Assembly: GCF_024295805.1 (NCBI RefSeq) | Contig: NZ_JANCLX010000016.1 | Span: 120,167-184,166, forward strand | Origin: Streptomyces cucumeris | Lineage (GTDB): Bacteria > Actinomycetota > Actinomycetes > Streptomycetales > Streptomycetaceae | DNA length: 64,000 nucleotides | Direction of reading: 5' to 3' | In this document: positions 60,746 through 64,000 of the stretch, in pieces | Layout of the letters: every line of letters begins with the position of its first letter | Numbering within the stretch: position 1 is the first letter of the stretch | Program-made: the position numbers and the translations under genes | The notes under the pieces: model-generated | The model's database searches: none | What the model saw: the letters and a program-made list of their open reading frames with translations, nothing else | Told to the model about the DNA's origin: nothing

Positions 60746-61891
60746 TCAGCGGGACGGGCGGGTGTTGAGCCGGGCGGCCTGGCGCGTCAGGTGGTCCCGC
60801 TCGGTGAGGCTGGGCGCCTTCCGGGCCGCCTCGGCGTACAGCCGGGCCGCCGTCGCCAGGTCTCCGTCCCGCTCGTGGAGATAGGCCGCCACCGCGGTGT
60901 GGCGGGGCAGGGAGTCGTCCAGCTCCGCGAGCGCCGCCAGCCCGGCGCGCGGTCCGTCGGCCTCTCCGACGGCCACCGCGCGGTTGAGCCGGACGACCGG
61001 GTTGTCGGTCAGCCGCGCGAGCTCGTCGTACCACTCGACGATCTGCACCCAGTCGGTCTCCCCGGCGGTGGGCGCGTCCGCGTGGAGCGCCGCGATCGCG
61101 GCCTGGGCCTGGAACTCGCCCAGCCGGTCACGGGCGAGCGCCGTCTGCAGGATCCCGACGCCCTCGGCGATCGCCCCGGTGTCCCACCGGCCGCGGTCCT
61201 GCTCGGCGAGCGGCACCAGGCTGCCGTCCGGCGCGGTCCGGGTGGCGCGCCGGGCGTGGTGGAGCAGCATCAGGGCGAGCAGCCCCGCCACCTCGGGGTG
61301 GTCGATCACGGCCGCGAGCTGCCGGGTGAGCCGGATCGCCTCGGCGGCGAGGTCGACATCGCCGGAGTAGCCCTCGTTGAAGACCAGATAGAGGACGCGC
61401 AGCACGGTCGCGACATCGCCGGGCCGGTCCAACCGCACGCCCGAGACGGTGCGTTTGGCACGGCTGATGCGCTGCGCCATCGTCGCCTCGGGCACCAGGT
61501 AGGCCCGGGCGATCTGGCGGGTGGTGAGCCCGCCCACGGCGCGCAGGGTGAGCGCGACCGCGGACGACGGCGTCAGCGACGGATGGGCGCACAGGAAGTA
61601 CAGCCGGAGCGTGTCGTCCACCGAGGACACGGGGCCGGGTTCCGGCTCCTCGTCGACGAGGTCCTCACGCCGGCGGCGGGCGGCGTCCGCCCGGGTCGCG
61701 TCGAGGAACCGCCGCCAGGCCACGGTGACCAGCCAGCCCTTGGGGTCCCGCGGCGGGTCGGCGGGCCAGACGCGGACCGCCTCGACCAGGGCGTCCTGAA
61801 CGGCGTCCTCGGCCGCCGCGAAGTCGGCTCCGCGGCGGACGAGGATCCCGAGGACACCTGGTGTGAGGCTGCGGAGCAGGGCCTCATCCAC
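60746..61891 (-). CDS. ECF42-type sigma factor
   Basis: A 381-residue factor. Region 2 (FAAAEDAVQDALVEAV near residue 24) and region 4 (VGGLTTRQIARAYLVPEATMAQRISRAKR, in parts, near 118) are followed by a ~200-residue C-terminal TPR-like domain (DUF6596) with VLYLVFNEGY. This architecture and the adjoining DGPF gene define ECF42. It overlaps that gene by eight bases. No anti-sigma factor is present, as usual for the group. Confidence 0.92.
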   Translation of the reverse strand: MDEALLRSLTPGVLGILVRRGADFAAAEDAVQDALVEAVRVWPADPPRDPKGWLVTVAWRRFLDATRADAARRRREDLVDEEPEPGPVSSVDDTLRLYFLCAHPSLTPSSAVALTLRAVGGLTTRQIARAYLVPEATMAQRISRAKRTVSGVRLDRPGDVATVLRVLYLVFNEGYSGDVDLAAEAIRLTRQLAAVIDHPEVAGLLALMLLHHARRATRTAPDGSLVPLAEQDRGRWDTGAIAEGVGILQTALARDRLGEFQAQAAIAALHADAPTAGETDWVQIVEWYDELARLTDNPVVRLNRAVAVGEADGPRAGLAALAELDDSLPRHTAVAAYLHERDGDLATAARLYAEAARKAPSLTERDHLTRQAARLNTRPSR

Positions 61892-62306
61892 CGGCGTGGC
61901 AGTCGGCGACGGTGGGTGCCGCGGTGAGGAACGGACGCACCTCGAGCCATTCGTGGATCGGCTTCCCGCCCTTCCCCGGCGCGGCCGACAGCTCCCCGGC
62001 CAGTTCGACGGCGCGCTCGTAGGTGTCGACGTCGATCACCATCCAGCCGGCGATGAGGTCCTTGGTCTCGGCGAACGGACCGTCGGTGACCGGCGGGCGG
62101 CCCTCCCCGTCGTACCGGACCCACGCCCCCTCGGGGGCGAGCGCCTGACCGTCGACGAACTCACCGGTCTTCTCGAGCCGGGCCGCGAAGTCGTTCATGT
62201 ACTGCACGTGGGCCGAGATCTCCTCCGGCGTCCACTGGTCCATGGGAACGTCGTTCACCGCGGCCGGGGCTCCGCGGTAGTGCTTCAGCAGCAGGTACTT
62301 GGCCAT
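61884..62306 (-). CDS. YCII-related (DGPF-type) protein
   Basis: A 140-residue protein with the ferredoxin-like YCII fold. It begins YLLLKHYRG and carries the name-giving motif DGPFAETKD (near residue 76), with the conserved His. It is the invariant partner of ECF42 sigma factors and the first gene of the pair here; the sigma gene start overlaps its end by eight bases. Its role is not known. It starts at ATG 62306. Confidence 0.9.
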   Translation of the reverse strand: MAKYLLLKHYRGAPAAVNDVPMDQWTPEEISAHVQYMNDFAARLEKTGEFVDGQALAPEGAWVRYDGEGRPPVTDGPFAETKDLIAGWMVIDVDTYERAVELAGELSAAPGKGGKPIHEWLEVRPFLTAAPTVADCHAGG

Positions 62307-62462
62307 CGTGGTTCTCCTCGGTGCTGGTGCGACCCATTGTGGTCGCCTTCACCCCGGGGACGGAGCCGGACGCGGGTTCTCGACATGGCGGCCCGAACTT
62401 TTTTCTCCCGGTTCTCCCGGTCCTCCCGGTCCTCCCGAGGAGGGGCAACGGCCGTGGATCGG

Positions 62463-62516
62463 CCGATGGCCCCCGCGAACCCGGCATCGTGTCCGGGGCA
62501 TCGCGGAGGCCATCGG
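62463..62516. terminator. Long hairpin downstream of the crystallin-like gene
   Basis: CCGATGGCC (62463-62471) pairs with 62508-62516, then one mismatch, then CCGCGA (62473-62478) with TCGCGG (62501-62506); an inner CCGG/CCGG closes further. It lies 24 bases past the leftward stop at 62540. Confidence 0.7.
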
Positions 62517-62539
62517 CGCCCCCTGAGAGCTGGAAGCCC

Positions 62540-62875
62540 TTAGTAGATCTTGATCCAGGTCAGTTCCTGGTCCAGGCCCTCGATGTCGACGATCGACCGG
62601 TTCTTCTCGAGGTGGTACTTCGTGCCACCGAGAATGACGTCGACCCGGTTGTTCCCCGAACTCACGTGGTCCACGTCGTAGATGTTGACACTCCGCTCGC
62701 CCGAGTTGGCGTAGCAGAGCGAAGCGGTGCCGTTGTAGTTGGTGATTTTGAGGAAGTCCGTGCGGCTACCGCACTCCGTACGGCTGATCGCCGCAGCCGA
62801 ACTCATGGGAATGAGCGCGGACAGGGCAACCGTGCCGATGGCAGTGGCCAAAATTCGCTTGAGTGGGGCCTTCAT
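62540..62875 (-). CDS. Secreted beta/gamma-crystallin-like protein
   Basis: A 111-residue secreted protein. A signal peptide (about 1-29, ending SSAAA) is followed by a mature domain of ~80 residues with CGSRTDFLKITNYNGTASLCYAN and VSSGNNRVDV, the pattern of Streptomyces beta/gamma-crystallin proteins (killer-toxin-like SKLP and SMPI inhibitor relatives). The two Cys can form one disulphide. ATG 62875 follows GGAGAG; the upstream in-frame extension lacks protein character. Confidence 0.75.
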   Translation of the reverse strand: MKAPLKRILATAIGTVALSALIPMSSAAAISRTECGSRTDFLKITNYNGTASLCYANSGERSVNIYDVDHVSSGNNRVDVILGGTKYHLEKNRSIVDIEGLDQELTWIKIY

Positions 62876-63218
62876 GGAGCGCTCTCCTATGCTCTGGTCA
62901 ATTGCGCGTGCCAGGCTAGTCGCGCGTTTTCCTTTCGCTGGCCCCGTACTTGCCTGCGGCAAGAGCTACTGGGGAAACCACTAGGAAACGGATATGGGGC
63001 TCCGTCTGGCCATGGCTGGTGGAGTAAAGAGCGGGCGCGGTGACGGGCCCATGGGCAGCCACCGTCCGCTCCACCGGCGCCGGAACCGCGGTATACACCG
63101 AGGTGGAAGCCTTCCACCGCTACTGCCCCGGTGCGCTGCCCTCCCCGGCATACCCGGCTTCCCCGCCATCGAACCCCGCGCTCCGCGAGCACGGTCAATG
63201 CCTCGGTGAACGCACTGC
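62876..63218. other. Intergenic stretch, no gene supported
   Basis: Promoter region of the leftward crystallin-like gene and the 3' flank of the next leftward gene. I see no hairpin or gene of note. Confidence 0.4.
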
Positions 63219-63743
63219 CTACGGGTCCTTCAATTCCCAGGTGCTTTCGGTGTCGGAAGCAGAGCGACACGTCGTGTCGGCTTCTTCGATTTCCGTGCGG
63301 TCGTCGCGGCCGATATGAGCTTCGTAGAAGTACTCGGACTCGGTAACGACGACGATCATGTCGAGCGCTCCCGAGATGAATATCCACGGCTCCTCCACCG
63401 CCTCACGGACCTGTGCCATCCATTCGTGCGCGGGCACGCGAATCTCCAGCCACGGCACGATCGTGAGATGACTCGCCACGAGTACGCGGTCGGTGACGCC
63501 ATGGGCGATGAGCAATTCCTCGACCCACTCGTCGAGCCGGGCCGGCGGTACGTCATCGGGCAGCGTCTCCTGCGGCTCCGTGAAGAGGTCCCACGTCCGG
63601 CTGACAGCCTCCGCCACCCAGCGGGGTACCGCGCAGGCGTCCACCGCCCGTCCGGTACGCAGCTCACCGAGCCCACGCTCGATCTCCGCCAGGGCAGCCT
63701 TCTCCCTGCGCTCCCTGAGCTTCTGCTGCAACCTGCTCTCCAC
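63219..63743 (-). CDS. Hypothetical acidic protein, 174 aa
   Basis: A 174-residue acidic protein, beginning with a helical charged stretch (LRERREKAALAEIERGLGEL) and followed by a Trp- and Glu-rich globular part with WLEIRVPAHEWMAQVREA. It starts at GTG 63743. I do not recognise the family. It may be a small accessory or immunity-like protein beside the transposase. No signal peptide. Confidence 0.55.
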   Translation of the reverse strand: MESRLQQKLRERREKAALAEIERGLGELRTGRAVDACAVPRWVAEAVSRTWDLFTEPQETLPDDVPPARLDEWVEELLIAHGVTDRVLVASHLTIVPWLEIRVPAHEWMAQVREAVEEPWIFISGALDMIVVVTESEYFYEAHIGRDDRTEIEEADTTCRSASDTESTWELKDP

Positions 63744-63826
63744 CGCGGCGCTCCTGCGGGTCGTGGGTGTGGTGCTCCGGCACGATCGGCTCGTCGATCC
63801 TGCCCGGCCGTGGCTCCCGAACCGAC

Positions 63827-63865
63827 GGCGATCCGCCGCCCACCCCCGTGGGGCGGCGGATCGCC
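63827..63865. terminator. Terminator of the transposase gene
   Basis: GGCGATCCGCCGCCC (63827-63841) pairs perfectly with GGGCGGCGGATCGCC (63851-63865), a 15-bp stem with a nine-base loop. It is three bases past the leftward transposase stop. Confidence 0.8.
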
Positions 63866-63868
63866 GGT

Positions 63869-64000
63869 CTAGGTGTGTTGTCCCGAGAGGTTGGTGACGC
63901 GGCTGGCTGGGGTGTGGCCGCTGATTCCGGTGTGGGGTCGGTGGTAGTTGTACCAGTCCAGCCAGTCGGGGAACGCTGCCTGTCGTTCGGCGTCTGAGGT
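63869..64000 (-). CDS. IS481-like transposase, C-terminal end (cut by the window edge)
   Basis: The last 43 residues of a transposase entering from the right edge. DWYNYHRPHTGISGHTP is the DDE-type C-terminal signature with the final Glu domain missing from the window, and matches IS481/IS3-type integrase-core proteins. The true start lies beyond 64000, so its completeness is not known. Terminal inverted repeats are not visible here. Confidence 0.8.
   Translation of the reverse strand, partial: TSDAERQAAFPDWLDWYNYHRPHTGISGHTPASRVTNLSGQHT

Overview
The window reads as chromosomal DNA of a Streptomyces. GC content is very high, codons end in G or C, GTG/TTG starts and GA-rich ribosome binding sites are common, and TTA codons are very rare. 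Typical Streptomyces genes are present: a two-domain geosmin synthase, two SigB/SigF-type sporulation or stress sigma factors side by side, BlaI/M56, ECF41 and ECF42 sigma factors, and upp next to tadA. The sigma pair, tadA and upp recall the sigN-sigF to upp block of S. coelicolor as I remember it; no search was run.

Layout. 0-5 kb is an accessory patch: a probable polymorphic toxin with a restriction-endonuclease-like C-terminus, a small candidate immunity gene, a four-EF-hand calcium-binding protein and orphan ORFs. Three of the hairpins here share nearly the same stem. 5-11 kb holds small metabolic genes, and two paralogous lipoproteins flanking an initiator tRNA. 11-17.4 kb is a co-directional response regulator, histidine kinase, GT2/GtrA glycosyltransferase and GT39-like glycosyltransferase. 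17.4-24.4 kb holds two drug-efflux modules. One is DHA2 transporter plus TetR with an 18-bp-arm operator. The other is MarR plus DHA2 transporter plus YceI, in which both transporter and YceI carry an extra carboxypeptidase-regulatory-like domain.

25.8-37.2 kb is mostly core: sigN/sigF-like genes, a phosphofructokinase with pyrophosphate-type residues, a universal stress protein, a K+ channel, tRNA-Ser(CGA), tadA and partner, upp, and a LytR_C protein. Upstream of an SDR-DUF2867 protein at 37.4 kb lies an RNA with strong resemblance to the 3' half of a TPP riboswitch. 39-42 kb is a self-contained ferredoxin, ferredoxin reductase and cytochrome P450 operon. It is followed by BlaI/M56, a TerB protein under a tandem dyad operator, an acyltransferase and geosmin synthase (45.7-48 kb).

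48-63.7 kb holds regulators (IclR, TetR, PucR), a PP2C-type phosphatase, a siderophore-interacting reductase, an RCK-type membrane protein without a visible K+ filter, an amino-acid permease and two ECF sigma modules. The first is ECF41 with an FAD oxidoreductase behind a CRP-like dyad. The second is ECF42 overlapping a DGPF/YCII protein. A secreted beta/gamma-crystallin-like protein follows, and the window ends inside an IS481-like transposase gene.

How the genes work together. Most modules are a regulator next to its probable target, often with a readable dyad between them. No CRISPR array, prophage or large biosynthetic cluster is visible. Three genes carry the rare TTA leucine codon and may depend on the bldA tRNA: the toxin, the acyltransferase and a hypothetical repeat-like protein.
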